From the NCBI GenBank assembly GCA_963965975.1, contig OZ014421.1:6935413-6999412 (forward strand): a stretch of DNA of 64,000 bases, written 5' to 3'. The notes below the pieces were generated by a model that saw only the letters and a list, made by a program, of their open reading frames with translations, had not been told where the DNA came from and did no database searches. Of the stretch, positions 1-10,798 are shown piece by piece. Position 1 is the stretch's first letter. Each line of letters starts with the position of its first letter. Both the position numbers and the translations under genes were made by a program. Origin of the DNA: Xestospongia bergquistia. Lineage: Eukaryota; Porifera; Demospongiae; Haplosclerida; Petrosiidae.

Positions 1-67
1 TTAGCGCCATGTTATTTTCCATAGTGACGTCATAATGGGACACACCCATCCTAGCTATTAATAAAGA

Positions 68-1069
68 ATGCCCAAAGTTGTATCTAAAAGTGTTGTCTGT
101 ACTGACACTCGAAATAGAGAGGAATATGATGGAGATACACCACTCTACGTCTATCATTGTGTCTGTGGAAAAATGGCCTTGGTATTAGGTAACAAGTGGT
201 CATTAATTAGAATAACACTAATAAGTCCTTCAGACACCACTTTAGATAAACTACCTTTAAGAAGGAGAGACAATGCTAGAGTGGCAGATGCAGCTCGTAA
301 TATTTATAAAATATACTGTGAACAAGGCAGGGTTGTATTTCTGAGAAGGTAGGATGAGATTATAATGACTATATAGCTTTTATGTGTGTGTGTGTCATAT
401 TTTATAGAGAAGATGGTATAGAGAAACAATACAGATACAAGTGTACTCAGTAAGTTTGTTATATAGAGGTATATCCTTATTCTGTTATGATAGGTGTGGT
501 CTAAATTTGTTCTATCGTCATTCTGATATTGATGAACAAGTGACATTTATATTTGATAAAAGCATGGTGAAAAGTGGGGAAAAACCAATTACTACTGAAA
601 AACCGAAACTATTACAAGAATCAGAAGTTCCTACAAGAAGAAGAAAGGTAATATTATTGGTATAACTGGTTATTGATACTTGTGAAACAGGTTATGATGA
701 CTCGTCATACATATGATGCTGGTAAATATAGCACAGTTACTGTGTCAACAATTGATGAGGAAGAAGAAGAGTTAGAGGCAGTAAGATGATTAACCCTCAT
801 ATACCATTAACTCAGAGGTCTCTCTCTTTCTCCCTCCCTCTCTCCCCCTCTGTGTGTGTAGCGTGAAATAGCAGACTCTTTTGCTAGTAATGCTAGTCTC
901 ATACATAATCAAATTACAAGAACAGAAGAAGGAAGAAAACGTTATGCTGGACAGGTACTAGAACATTGGATATTCCATTCCATTATTTCTGCATTATTTG
1001 TAGAAAGCTATTGAAGATTTTATCAAAGCCAAGAAACAAAAAGGAACACTTATTGATAAGATCACATGA
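68..1069 (+). CDS. STEEP1: STING ER exit protein 1 (STEEP1, UPF0428/CXorf56 family)
   Basis: Seven exons (68-188, 234-348, 408-449, 494-647, 691-780, 862-954, 1004-1069) join in frame to 226 residues, close to the ~222 of vertebrate STEEP1. Seen in the sequence: the family opening [20 protein letters not shown], a [13 protein letters not shown] segment, then [20 protein letters not shown], giving cysteine pairs typical of the family, the [20 protein letters not shown] block, and a lysine-rich end [14 protein letters not shown]. In vertebrates the protein promotes exit of STING from the endoplasmic reticulum; whether that holds in this organism is inference. The first ATG is used because it matches the family start. 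The gene is convergent with NUBPL, with only 34 bp between stop codons. Its last exon, with the end of intron 6, is repeated three more times downstream as part of the tandem array. Confidence 0.93.
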
Positions 1070-1081
1070 CTGTCATGTGAT
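1061..1081. repeat. 21-bp perfect palindrome across the STEEP1 stop codon
   Basis: ATCACATGAC, a central T, then GTCATGTGAT form a perfect inverted repeat that includes the STEEP1 TGA. It lies in the short gap between two convergent genes. The same 10-mer recurs in several introns of the window. Hairpin formation in the mRNA 3' end is possible, but no function is shown. Confidence 0.7.
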
Positions 1082-1103
1082 ATTTGAATGATATTTAGTT
1101 GAA

Positions 1104-2477
1104 TTATTGTCTTTGTGGGAAGGGGTCCTGATATGATGGTAATAATTCAAGAACTCTTGTAGCAATATCTTTATACACAGTAGCCTATGTAGTGTTTAAT
1201 AATAATTAAGATTAATGGTCTAAAACTACCTGTGGACTAGAGGGTCTAGACACTACTATGGGCTGACCCTTATCTGACGTCTCACAAATATTTAGGTCAA
1301 GTGGAACTTCCCCTAAATGACATCATAATGATGTCATTGGTTGATTACGAACAACTGACCTAAAATCTCCACATTTATCTGTTGGGCAATCTTTTTAGCT
1401 CCACCCATTCCAAAAACATTAGACAAATGTCCACATTTTGGACATATATACCCACTCATGTTTTCGACCACACCCAATACCTAAATGTACATATTCCTGT
1501 ATCATAAGATACACTAGACTTACAGGAACATTAACTCTTCGGAACATTTCTGCTCCTCGTGTGGCATCATCCAATGCTAAATCTTGAGGCGTGGTTACTA
1601 TGACAACACCTACGCATACAACAAATAATCCTCTCCTTGCAGTCACATGTACCTGATATAGGGATCTGTTGTGTTATAGTTAATTGTGTATCACCAGTAC
1701 CAGGTGGCATATCAATAACTAGTATATCTAGTTCTCCCCAGTCCACTTGTCTAAGTAATTTCTGAATAGCTAACATCACCTAGATAACCACATATTATTA
1801 ATTAATATGTAATTAATAAGAGGAGTTTACCATTAATCCCCTCCAAACAATAGGAGCTGATTCCTCTACTAAAAATCCCATTGACATACTATTATAATAG
1901 ATGTAATAAATGGGTGTGGCTATAACCTACCATTTGACGCCGTAATTTACCAATGGAATCATTCTATCTTCTATTATACATGAGATCATAGATAATATAT
2001 AATATGTTGTGTATGTACCCACGTACGTGGTGAGAGCTCTGGACGTCCAGATAAATTCATCAATTTAGGAAGAGAGGGACCATACACATCAGCATCTAAT
2101 AATCCAACAGATAACCCCTAAATATAATAATACATGTAACCATAGCAACCAATAGTAACTTACCCTCTGAACAACAGACATTCCTAATGCTAAATTGACT
2201 AGTAAACATCAGTGAAATTACAACAAATAAATACATCATTACCTGCAGTTGTTGACTTTCCTACTCCACCTTTACCTGATGCTACTAATACCACGTGTTT
2301 GACTCCAGCAACAGGCCATTTACGAGGTAGTCCTCTCTTAGCTAATTCCTCTTGTCCAGTAACTGTAGATAAAAATGTTTTTGTCTCTCTCAATATCGTA
2401 AGACATCTACGTATGGCTAAAGACAAGAACATTGCTATCAGAAATTCATGAATGGGCGTTGTCATCATTACAGACAT
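1104..2477 (-). CDS. NUBPL: NUBPL, Mrp/NBP35-family P-loop ATPase for complex I Fe-S assembly (copy 1)
   Basis: Ten exons on the minus strand (2477-2243, 2198-2164, 2117-2027, 1967-1931, 1888-1831, 1779-1653, 1609-1524, 1480-1360, 1312-1230, 1184-1104) sum to 317 codons plus stop; human NUBPL has 319. Seen: the deviant Walker [11 protein letters not shown] preceded by [76 protein letters not shown], and the CPKC metal-binding pair. The family delivers iron-sulfur clusters to mitochondrial complex I. The N-terminal ~50 residues are basic and hydrophobic, as expected of a targeting peptide. Copy 1 reads VMLAIQKLL where copies 2-4 and the human protein have Ser in place of the Leu, so copy 1 is the slightly deviant one. 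All splice sites look usable. Confidence 0.94.
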
Positions 2478-3099
2478 AGCTATTTGGACTATCCAAGTTT
2501 TTAACGTTGATAGTGTTTAGGTAAGGATTTTTATTTGTTGTAACATAAAAAAGAGACAATGATACTTTACATTAGTAATATGAAATTAATACAATAAAAC
2601 AAATATTTTGACACAAGCAGACAACTAACTATACTATTTAGTGTCACACTCAGTATTACAGAATTGTCAAATGTAGTTATCAAGTATTGCATTTAGTTTT
2701 GGAATAGTACATGTAAGATATATCAAGACTGTCAAACACTACTTGTCTGACTCTGTCTACACAGAATTTAATGTACAAATACGAGTCCAATGAAGGTACA
2801 TCTACAAGTTCTATATATGTTTTTGTGAGTAGGTGTAAGTATACAACTATATCAATGGCAACCTCACTGGAGGTAGAACCTTAACTTAGTTTGATTTGTT
2901 ACTTAAATAAATGTACATGTACAAATAAACGTGTACATGTTTATATCTATTACCTTTTATTGTAGTATATGACATTGTAATATATATAATTAGTAGTGTT
3001 GTTATAGTTTGCTTAAGCAGGACTAGTTTTATTCTTGACCTTTACAAATATAGTTTAATTTTAGTTATGAAATAGCTCAGATACTAACTAGCGTTAATG
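2478..3099. other. Non-coding spacer between NUBPL and the RNA gene
   Basis: AT-rich spacer with no coding potential that I can support. It holds the presumed NUBPL 5' flank and a near-palindrome of ACATGT units around 2905-2942. From about 2980 it is similar to the inverted flank at 18400-18490, so the duplicated RNA-gene block begins here. Confidence 0.6.
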
Positions 3100-3190
3100 A
3101 TATTCATAGGCGACAAACAGCGCGCCCCACAAGGCCATGAAGACAAAATCTGACGTACATATAAAAGGAAATGAAAACCAACTTGGATAG
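3100..3190 (+). promoter_or_regulatory. Pol III type-3-like promoter of the structured RNA gene (copy 1)
   Basis: TATAAAAG lies at 3160-3167, about 31 bp before the first paired base of the RNA. Upstream blocks shared with the inverted locus are GTTAATGA..ATTCATA near 3093-3109, GCGCCCCACAAG near 3122-3133 and TGAAGACAAAATC near 3138-3150. The stretch between TATA and RNA start is not conserved between the two loci, whereas the boxes and RNA body are. A proximal element, a TATA box and a downstream T-run are the layout of U6/7SK/RNase P type genes; that assignment is inference. The same promoter occurs at about 7949-8039 and 12799-12889. Confidence 0.7.
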
Positions 3191-3536
3191 GTTGTGTTGT
3201 GGGCCAGCGTTCTGCAATGCATCAGACCTCTGAGATGGTTACCAGCATACTCTACGGAGTATCCGAAAGGCCGACTAGGATAGGGCTGGTAGTCTCCCTT
3301 TAAACGAGAAGAGGCTGGTGTATTTGTGGTTCCCGGTTCCTGAATGCGAAATTCCCTAAGAGCTGGAATCCCGTACGGCTGGTTTTAAGTTAGGGCGACG
3401 CTCCAGCCAGGATTACCTCGCGAAGACGAGGGTTACCAAGCCAGGTGGCGGTCCCAGCTAGCAATAGCAGGGAATCCTGGAGCCTAAGTGGAAGCCTGAG
3501 TGGGTGAGCGAGTAGGAATCGTTTGGGCAACACAAC
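3191..3536 (+). ncRNA. Unidentified structured RNA, ~346 nt (copy 1)
   Basis: A GC-rich island in AT-rich DNA with strong, directly readable pairing. The ends pair as GTTGTGTTG with CAACACAAC. TACCAGC pairs with GCTGGTA and encloses ATACTC-UACG-GAGTAT (a cUACGg tetraloop) and CC-GAAA-GG. CCCTAA pairs with TTAGGG. CCAGGATT pairs with AATCCTGG and encloses a CCTCG/CGAGG hairpin, GCC/GGC, and GCTA-GCAA-TAGC (a GNRA tetraloop) extended by CCC/GGG. A 13-T run follows 3 nt later. The second locus at 17940-18283 keeps nearly every base of the body. I do not recognise the family: I see no 7SK GAUC motif, no SRP symmetric loop, and no RNase P or MRP core that I can place. A SINE-like origin is an alternative, but no A-tail is seen. 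Confidence 0.7.
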
Positions 3537-3539
3537 ATG

Positions 3540-3552
3540 TTTTTTTTTTTTT
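3540..3552 (+). terminator. T-run terminator of the structured RNA gene (copy 1)
   Basis: Thirteen consecutive T residues start four bases after the closing stem of the RNA, as expected for RNA polymerase III termination. Equivalent runs are at 8389-8402 and 13239-13252 (14 T each). Confidence 0.65.
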
Positions 3553-3701
3553 AATAAATCTTGACTTTATTTAAACTACAAGAAATGTCAGTCAATCCAA
3601 AGTAAAGTTAACGTTAAGTTTTAGTTGTTAAAAGTCAAAATTAAAGGACATATTGGAAGTTTCTTTAATGTCAGTTCAACATAACACTAACTATATCATA
3701 G

Positions 3702-4917
3702 ATATTTGGTGACAACATCCGTCATGTCTCACTGACTGAACATCTTCTCCTTGTGCTATCATCACAACATTGTCAATATTATAGTTTTCAAAAGATATTG
3801 GACAATGTTAGTGTATTAGACACGATAACCTATATTCTCTCTCTCTTTCTAGTGCACTATAGCTACAGTTAAATTAGGGATATCCTATCACTCTAATGAT
3901 ACTACAGTATATACTCCTGGTACATTTCCTAATAGCATTCCTACAACCATTAATATCACTGGTATGTCACATGATTATCACCTGACATTATACTACACTA
4001 TTGTAGAACTTCCACCACTGTTATTTCAAACACAATGTAATTCTGAAGTAGGAGTCCATTTTGGAGGTTCCCCTCATGTTTATATCCATAATCCAAAACC
4101 TTCTGCATGTAATGAATTTCATGTAAGAACATTACACTCTGGACAACTGGTAACTTATACATTTAAGAACCTCATTATTTAATAGACTTGCTAGATTGGG
4201 ACTTTAAGTACTGATAATATAGCTTTCCATCATGATGTTGCATCATTTCATTTTGAAGACTACCAATGTATACTTCATATAAGTGGATGTACCCTCATGT
4301 AACAACCACACCCACCATTAATGCAATTACTCATGTATTTATTATCAGGTGTTATAGATTAACAACAAATGGTTTGACTCTTCATTATTTGACTAATTTC
4401 AAAGCACTGAAAACAGAACAAGATACAGAAGTGGTAAAAATAATGATATCATAATTACATCATATTGACATCATTGCCATAGCCACAAGTTTCTAGTCGA
4501 GGACGTATTATTAAAAGAAAGAAACCAGAACCAGCGTATTATGGAGATTTTGTGGTAAAGGGTTAAAAATTAATGATAATGTGTTCTATAATATATAGTC
4601 AGCTATTCAAGACTTGGATCATGAAAATGAATTAGATTTATTATATACTGTTATCACATTACCTGAAGGAGAAGAAACAGTAGCTCAATTGTGTTTTTTA
4701 GATGACAATACAGGAAAAATTACTAAAACTGTACTACTTCCAACTTGGAATCCAGTATGCATCCATCAATTCTTAATTTATATGTCCATTACTTTTATAG
4801 ACTGAATCTAACAGTATTTATTATGAACTGGATTGTCTAATACATGTTGCTGGTAACATCTGTTACTTTTATCGATTGACAAGAGAAACTTCATCATTAA
4901 CTGATAACAGTCATTAA
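3702..4917 (+). pseudogene. DCAF17: DCAF17 3' part, 5'-truncated (copy 1)
   Basis: Eight exons (3702-3806, 3853-3961, 4007-4149, 4195-4298, 4349-4433, 4483-4554, 4599-4754, 4801-4917) splice in one open frame to 296 codons. The product matches the C-terminal half of DCAF17, a CUL4-DDB1 ubiquitin ligase substrate receptor of ~520 residues in human. Seen: IFGDNIRHVSLTEHLLLVLS, NITELPPLLFQTQCNSEVGV, FHFEDYQCILHISG, VSSRGRIIKRKK, then DHENELDLLYTVITLP near the end. The N-terminal ~230 residues are absent; the RNA gene and its flank occupy the space where upstream exons would be. No disabling stop is seen in the exons. It could still be transcribed as a partial protein, but I treat it as a gene fragment carried by the array. 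Confidence 0.8.
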
Positions 4918-5093
4918 TAAAAAGTTAACCACAGACATATAACAGTCTTCATTACAAAGTTAATCACAGATATAATCACAGATATTAATATCTATGATAT
5001 TATTAAGGAGTTACTTATTTTGTAATTATGATTCCATGAATCTCTGTGTATGAGAGTATGAGACAACAGATACCCAATAGGAACAAGCCATAC

Positions 5094-5693
5094 CTGCTAT
5101 AATTAGAGTTGCAATCATTTATAATATCTTTATATGCAGAAAGATATCGATGCAATTCAGGATTCTGATGAGATAAATAATGCTGACAATTGATGCGTTA
5201 ACAAATATACCTCTAGTCTAAATGATTTCCATTGGTCAGTAGGCAAACCAGCAAACAAGTAATAAAAGATGTGAAAATTTCGTTCCTAATAGGATACAAA
5301 AATAAATGTAATGTACTACCAAATTTGGAAGGAAGTCACAGCCAACTACAAACATCTACAGTGTCATGCCAACTAACCTCATGTCCCTGGCGACAAACAC
5401 GAGACTTTTCTAAAAGGTACTGCTCTATACCAGCTCCAATAATACGTCCTTGTGATGTAAATATTAACTGAATAAAAATGCCAAATCGACTGGAGTTGTT
5501 GTTAAGACTTGTTTGTGCATTACCAAATGCTTCAAGTACTGGATTCAACTATTATAACATTAACACAATAACATATAACAAAGATACTTATCATAAATTT
5601 TATGATGTTTATTAACACATCCATACTTCTCACCTGAATAATCCTGTTTTGAAGTTGTCTTCCAAATTGACTTGATTTACACATGTTCATTAA
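5094..5693 (-). pseudogene. Unconventional myosin motor-domain fragment (copy 1)
   Basis: Four minus-strand exons (5693-5634, 5548-5378, 5285-5211, 5182-5094) encode about 131 residues from the middle of a myosin head. Seen: LQNRIIQ, then [20 protein letters not shown] with [10 protein letters not shown] (switch I region, NNNSSRFG), then [31 protein letters not shown], and HYLSHQNPELHRYLSAYK. The P-loop, relay, converter, neck and tail are missing on both sides, so this is a fragment of a larger gene. Its upstream end lies near the array junction, where STEEP1 intron sequence begins. The class cannot be told from this piece. Confidence 0.8.
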
Positions 5694-5848
5694 CTATAAT
5701 AAATTATAAAAATTCCAACCTTCTCTTTTGTTTGCAAATTAAGTTCTATAAATTGAAAATAACAAGGAAATATAAAATACTTTCCCTTGTACATGTTTTG
5801 TTAAATGGACAGGATCATGTGGGACAGATATTTCTGCATTATTTGTAG

Positions 5849-5914
5849 AAAGCTATTGAAGATTTTATCAAAGCCAAGAAACAAAAAGGAACACTTATTG
5901 ATAAGATCACATGA
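5849..5914 (+). pseudogene. STEEP1: Orphan STEEP1 last exon (array copy 2)
   Basis: An exact repeat of STEEP1 exon 7 ([20 protein letters not shown]) with the end of intron 6 and its acceptor AG. No upstream STEEP1 exons accompany it, so it cannot make a protein alone, but it could serve as an alternative terminal exon. Confidence 0.9.
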
Positions 5915-5948
5915 CTGTCATGTGATATTTGAATGATATTTAGTTGAA

Positions 5949-7325
5949 TTATTGTCTTTGTGGGAAGGGGTCCTGATATGATGGTAATAATTCAAGAACT
6001 CTTGTAGCAATATCTTTATACACAGTAGCCTATGTAATGTTTAATAATAATTAAGATTAATGGTCTAAAACTACCTGTGGACTAGAGGGTCTAGACACTA
6101 CTATGGGCTGACCCTTATCTGACGTCTTACAAATATTTAGGTCAAGTGGAACTTCCCCTAAATGACATCATAATGATGTCATTGGTTGATTACGAACAAC
6201 TGACCTAAAATCTCCACATTTATCTGTTGGGCAATCTTTTTAGCTCCACCCATTCCAAAAACATTAGACAAATGTCCACATTTTGGACATATATATCCAC
6301 TCATGTTTTCGACCACACCCAATACCTAAATGTACATATTCCTGTATCATAAGATATACTAGACTTACAGGAACATTAACTCTTCGGAACATTTCTGCTC
6401 CTCGTGTGGCATCATCCAATGCTAAATCTTGAGGTGTGGTTACTATGACAACACCTACACATACAACAAATAATCCTCTCCTTGCAGTCACATGTACCTG
6501 ATATAGGGATCTGTTGTGTTATAGTTAATTGTGTATCACCAGTACCAGGTGGCATATCAATAACTAGTATATCTAGTTCTCCCCAGTCCACTTGTCTAAG
6601 TAATTTCTGAATAGCTGACATCACCTAGATAACCACATATTATTAATTAATATGTAATTAATAAGAGGAGTTTACCATTAATCCCCTCCAAACAATAGGA
6701 GCTGATTCCTCTACTAAAAATCCCATTGACATACTATTATAATAGATGTAATAAATGGGTGTGGCTATAACCTACCATTTGATGCCATAATTTACCAATG
6801 GAATCATTCTATCTTCTATTATACATGAGATCATAGATAATATATAATATGTTATGTATGTACCCACGTACGTGGTGAGAGCTCTGGACGTCCAGATAAA
6901 TTCATCAATTTAGGAAGAGAGGGACCATACACATCAGCATCTAATAATCCAACAGATAACCCCTAAATATAATAATACATGTAACCATAGCAACCAATAG
7001 TAACTTACCCTCTGAACAACAGACATTCCTAATGCTAAATTGACTAGTAAACATCAGTGAAATTATTACAACAAATAAATACATCATTACCTGCAGTCGT
7101 TGACTTTCCTACTCCACCTTTACCTGATGCTACTAATACCACGTGTTTGACTCCAGCAACAGGCCATTTACGAGGTAGTCCTCTCTTAGCTAATTCCTCT
7201 TGTCCAGTAACTGTAGATAAAAATGTTTTTGTCTCTCTCAATATCGTAAGACATCTGCGTACGGCTAAAGACAAGAACATTGCTATCAGAAATTCATGAA
7301 TGGGCGTTGTCATCATTACAGACAT
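5949..7325 (-). CDS. NUBPL: NUBPL (copy 2)
   Basis: A full ten-exon copy with the same exon plan as the first copy and intact [18 protein letters not shown] and CPKC motifs. It differs from copy 1 at a few residues: Ser in VMSAIQKLL, Ile in NYGIKC, Lys in place of Glu in the NIC(E/K)TSDKG segment, and Val in the SLAVRRCL N-terminal stretch. The Ser matches the human residue. No frameshift or broken splice site is visible, so a working protein is expected if the copy is real. Confidence 0.92.
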
Positions 7326-8039
7326 AGCTATTTGGACTATCCAAGTTTTTAACGTTGATAGTGTTTAGGTAAGGATTTTTATTTGTTGTAACATAAAAAA
7401 GAGACAATGATACTTTACATTAGTAATATGAAATTAACACAATAAAATAAATATTTTGACACAAGCAGACAACTAACTATACTATTTAGTGTCACAATAA
7501 AATTACAGAATTGTCAAATGTAGTTATCAAGTATTGCATTTAGTTTTGGAATAGTACATGTAAGATATATCAAGACTGTCAAACACTACTTGTCTGACTC
7601 TGTCTACACAGAATTTAATGTACAAATACGAGTCCAATGAAGGTACATCTACAAGTTCTATATATGTTTTTGTGAGTAGGTGTAAGTATACAACTATATC
7701 AATGGCAACCTCACTGGAGGTAGAACCTTAACTTAGTTTGATTTGTTACTTAAATAAATGTACATGTACAAATAAACGTGTACATGTTTATATCTATTAC
7801 CTTTTATTGTAGTATATGACATTGTAATATATATATAATTGGTAGTGTTGTTATAGTTTGCTTAAGCAGGACTAGTTTTATTCTTGACCTTTACAAATAT
7901 AGTTTAATTTTAGTTATGAAATAGCTCAGATACTAACTAGCGTTAATGATATTCATAGGCGACAAACAGCGCGCCCCACAAGGCCATGAAGACAAAATCT
8001 GACGTACATATAAAAGGAAATGAAAACCAACTTGGATAG

Positions 8040-8385
8040 GTTGTGTTGTGGGCCAGCGTTCTGCAATGCATCAGACCTCTGAGATGGTTACCAGCATACT
8101 CTACGGAGTATCCGAAAGGCCGACTAGGATAGGGCTGGTAGTCTCCCTTTAAACGAGAAGAGGCTGGTGTATTTGTGGTTCCCGGTTCCTGAATGCGAAA
8201 TTCCCTAAGAGCTGGAATCCCGTACGGCTGGTTTTAAGTTAGGGCGACGCTCCAGCCAGGATTACCTCGCGAAGACGAGGGTTACCAAGCCAGGTGGCGG
8301 TCCCAGCTAGCAATAGCAGGGAATCCTGGAGCCTAAGTGGAAGCCTGAGTGGGTGAGCGAGTAGGAATCGTTTGGGCAACACAAC
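8040..8385 (+). ncRNA. Unidentified structured RNA (copy 2)
   Basis: Identical in the RNA body to the copy at 3191-3536, with the same TATA box about 31 bp upstream and a 14-T run at 8389-8402. The terminal stem and both tetraloop hairpins are intact. Confidence 0.7.
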
Positions 8386-8551
8386 ATGTTTTTTTTTTTT
8401 TTAATAAATCTTGACTTTATTTAAACTACAAGAAATGTCAGTCAATCCAAAGTAAAGTTAACGTTAAGTTTTAGTTGTTAAAAGTCAAAATTAAAGGACA
8501 TATTGGAAGTTTCTTTAATGTCAGTTCAACATAACACTAACTATATCATAG

Positions 8552-9767
8552 ATATTTGGTGACAACATCCGTCATGTCTCACTGACTGAACATCTTCTCC
8601 TTGTGCTATCATCACAACATTGTCAATATTATAGTTTTCAAAAGATATTGGACAATGTTAGTGTATTAGACACGATAACCTATATTCTCTCTCTCTTTCT
8701 AGTGCACTATAGCTACAGTTAAATTAGGGATATCCTATCACTCTAATGATACTACAGTATATACTCCTGGTACATTTCCTAATAGCATTCCTACAACCAT
8801 TAATATCACTGGTATGTCACATGATTATCACCTGACATTATACTACACTATTGTAGAACTTCCACCACTGTTATTTCAAACACAATGTAATTCTGAAGTA
8901 GGAGTCCATTTTGGAGGTTCCCCTCATGTTTATATCCATAATCCAAAACCTTCTGCATGTAATGAATTTCATGTAAGAACATTACACTCTGGACAACTGG
9001 TAACTTATACATTTAAGAACCTCATTATTTAATAGACTTGCTAGATTGGGACTTTAAGTACTGATAATATAGCTTTCCATCATGATGTTGCATCATTTCA
9101 TTTTGAAGACTACCAATGTATACTTCATATAAGTGGATGTACCCTCATGTAACAACCACACCCACCATTAATGCAATTACTCATGTATTTATTATCAGGT
9201 GTTATAGATTAACAACAAATGGTTTGACTCTTCATTATTTGACTAATTTCAAAGCACTGAAAACAGAACAAGATACAGAAGTGGTAAAAATAATGATATC
9301 ATAATTACATCATATTGACATCATTGCCATAGCCACAAGTTTCTAGTCGAGGACGTATTATTAAAAGAAAGAAACCAGAACCAGCGTATTATGGAGATTT
9401 TGTGGTAAAGGGTTAAAAATTAATGATAATGTGTTCTATAATATATAGTCAGCTATTCAAGACTTGGATCATGAAAATGAATTAGATTTATTATATACTG
9501 TTATCACATTACCTGAAGGAGAAGAAACAGTAGCTCAATTGTGTTTTTTAGATGACAATACAGGAAAAATTACTAAAACTGTACTACTTCCAACTTGGAA
9601 TCCAGTATGCATCCATCAATTCTTAATTTATATGTCCATTACTTTTATAGACTGAATCTAACAGTATTTATTATGAACTGGATTGTCTAATACATGTTGC
9701 TGGTAACATCTGTTACTTTTATCGATTGACAAGAGAAACTTCATCATTAACTGATAACAGTCATTAA
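8552..9767 (+). pseudogene. DCAF17: DCAF17 3' part, 5'-truncated (copy 2)
   Basis: Same eight-exon fragment as at 3702-4917, shifted by 4850 bp. The frame stays open through the ELPPLLFQTQ and DHENELDLLYTV blocks to the same stop. It lacks the N-terminal half and any start exon. Confidence 0.8.
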
Positions 9768-9943
9768 TAAAAAGTTAACCACAGACATATAACAGTCTTC
9801 ATTACAAAGTTAATCACAGATATAATCACAGATATTAATATCTATGATATTATTAAGGAGTTACTTATTTTGTAATTATGATTCCATGAATCTCTGTGTA
9901 TGAGAGTATGAGACAACAGATACCCAATAGGAACAAGCCATAC

Positions 9944-10543
9944 CTGCTATAATTAGAGTTGCAATCATTTATAATATCTTTATATGCAGAAAGATATCGA
10001 TGCAATTCAGGATTCTGATGAGATAAATAATGCTGACAATTGATGCGTTAACAAATATACCTCTAGTCTAAATGATTTCCATTGGTCAGTAGGCAAACCA
10101 GCAAACAAGTAATAAAAGATGTGAAAATTTCGTTCCTAATAGGATACAAAAATAAATGTAATGTACTACCAAATTTGGAAGGAAGTCACAGCCAACTACA
10201 AACATCTACAGTGTCATGCCAACTAACCTCATGTCCCTGGCGACAAACACGAGACTTTTCTAAAAGGTACTGCTCTATACCAGCTCCAATAATACGTCCT
10301 TGTGATGTAAATATTAACTGAATAAAAATGCCAAATCGACTGGAGTTGTTGTTAAGACTTGTTTGTGCATTACCAAATGCTTCAAGTACTGGATTCAACT
10401 ATTATAACATTAACACAATAACATATAACAAAGATACTTATCATAAATTTTATGATGTTTATTAACACATCCATACTTCTCACCTGAATAATCCTGTTTT
10501 GAAGTTGTCTTCCAAATTGACTTGATTTACACATGTTCATTAA
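9944..10543 (-). pseudogene. Unconventional myosin motor fragment (copy 2)
   Basis: Same four-exon middle piece of a myosin head as at 5094-5693 ([40 protein letters not shown]). Truncated on both sides in the same way. Confidence 0.8.
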
Positions 10544-10698
10544 CTATAATAAATTATAAAAATTCCAACCTTCTCTTTTGTTTGCAAATTAAGTTCTATA
10601 AATTGAAAATAACAAGGAAATATAAAATACTTTCCCTTGTACATGTTTTGTTAAATGGACAGGATCATGTGGGACAGATATTTCTGCATTATTTGTAG

Positions 10699-10764
10699 AA
10701 AGCTATTGAAGATTTTATCAAAGCCAAGAAACAAAAAGGAACACTTATTGATAAGATCACATGA
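10699..10764 (+). pseudogene. STEEP1: Orphan STEEP1 last exon (array copy 3)
   Basis: Repeat of STEEP1 exon 7 and its acceptor, identical to the one at 5849-5914, with no accompanying upstream exons. Confidence 0.9.
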
Positions 10765-10798
10765 CTGTCATGTGATATTTGAATGATATTTAGTTGAA

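Noticed and set aside
2212..2451. Plus-strand open frame across NUBPL exon 1, repeated in the array
   Set aside because: Antisense shadow of the P-loop exon; the minus-strand frame has clear NUBPL motifs and good splice sites.
3191..3536. Telomerase RNA, because TTAGGG and CCCTAA both occur in the structured RNA
   Set aside because: Each occurs once and they pair with each other in a helix. There is no template of one and a half telomere repeats (CTAACCCTAA type).
3191..3536. SRP RNA or 7SK
   Set aside because: No SRP helix-8 symmetric loop (GGAAAC..GAGCAG type) and no GATC motif in the 5' hairpin as 7SK would need. Length and pol III layout alone are not enough.
3191..3552. A retroposed SINE
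   Set aside because: No A-tail on the RNA strand and no target-site duplications seen, and the conserved upstream TATA and boxes lie outside the transcribed body. Not fully excluded without genome-wide copy number.
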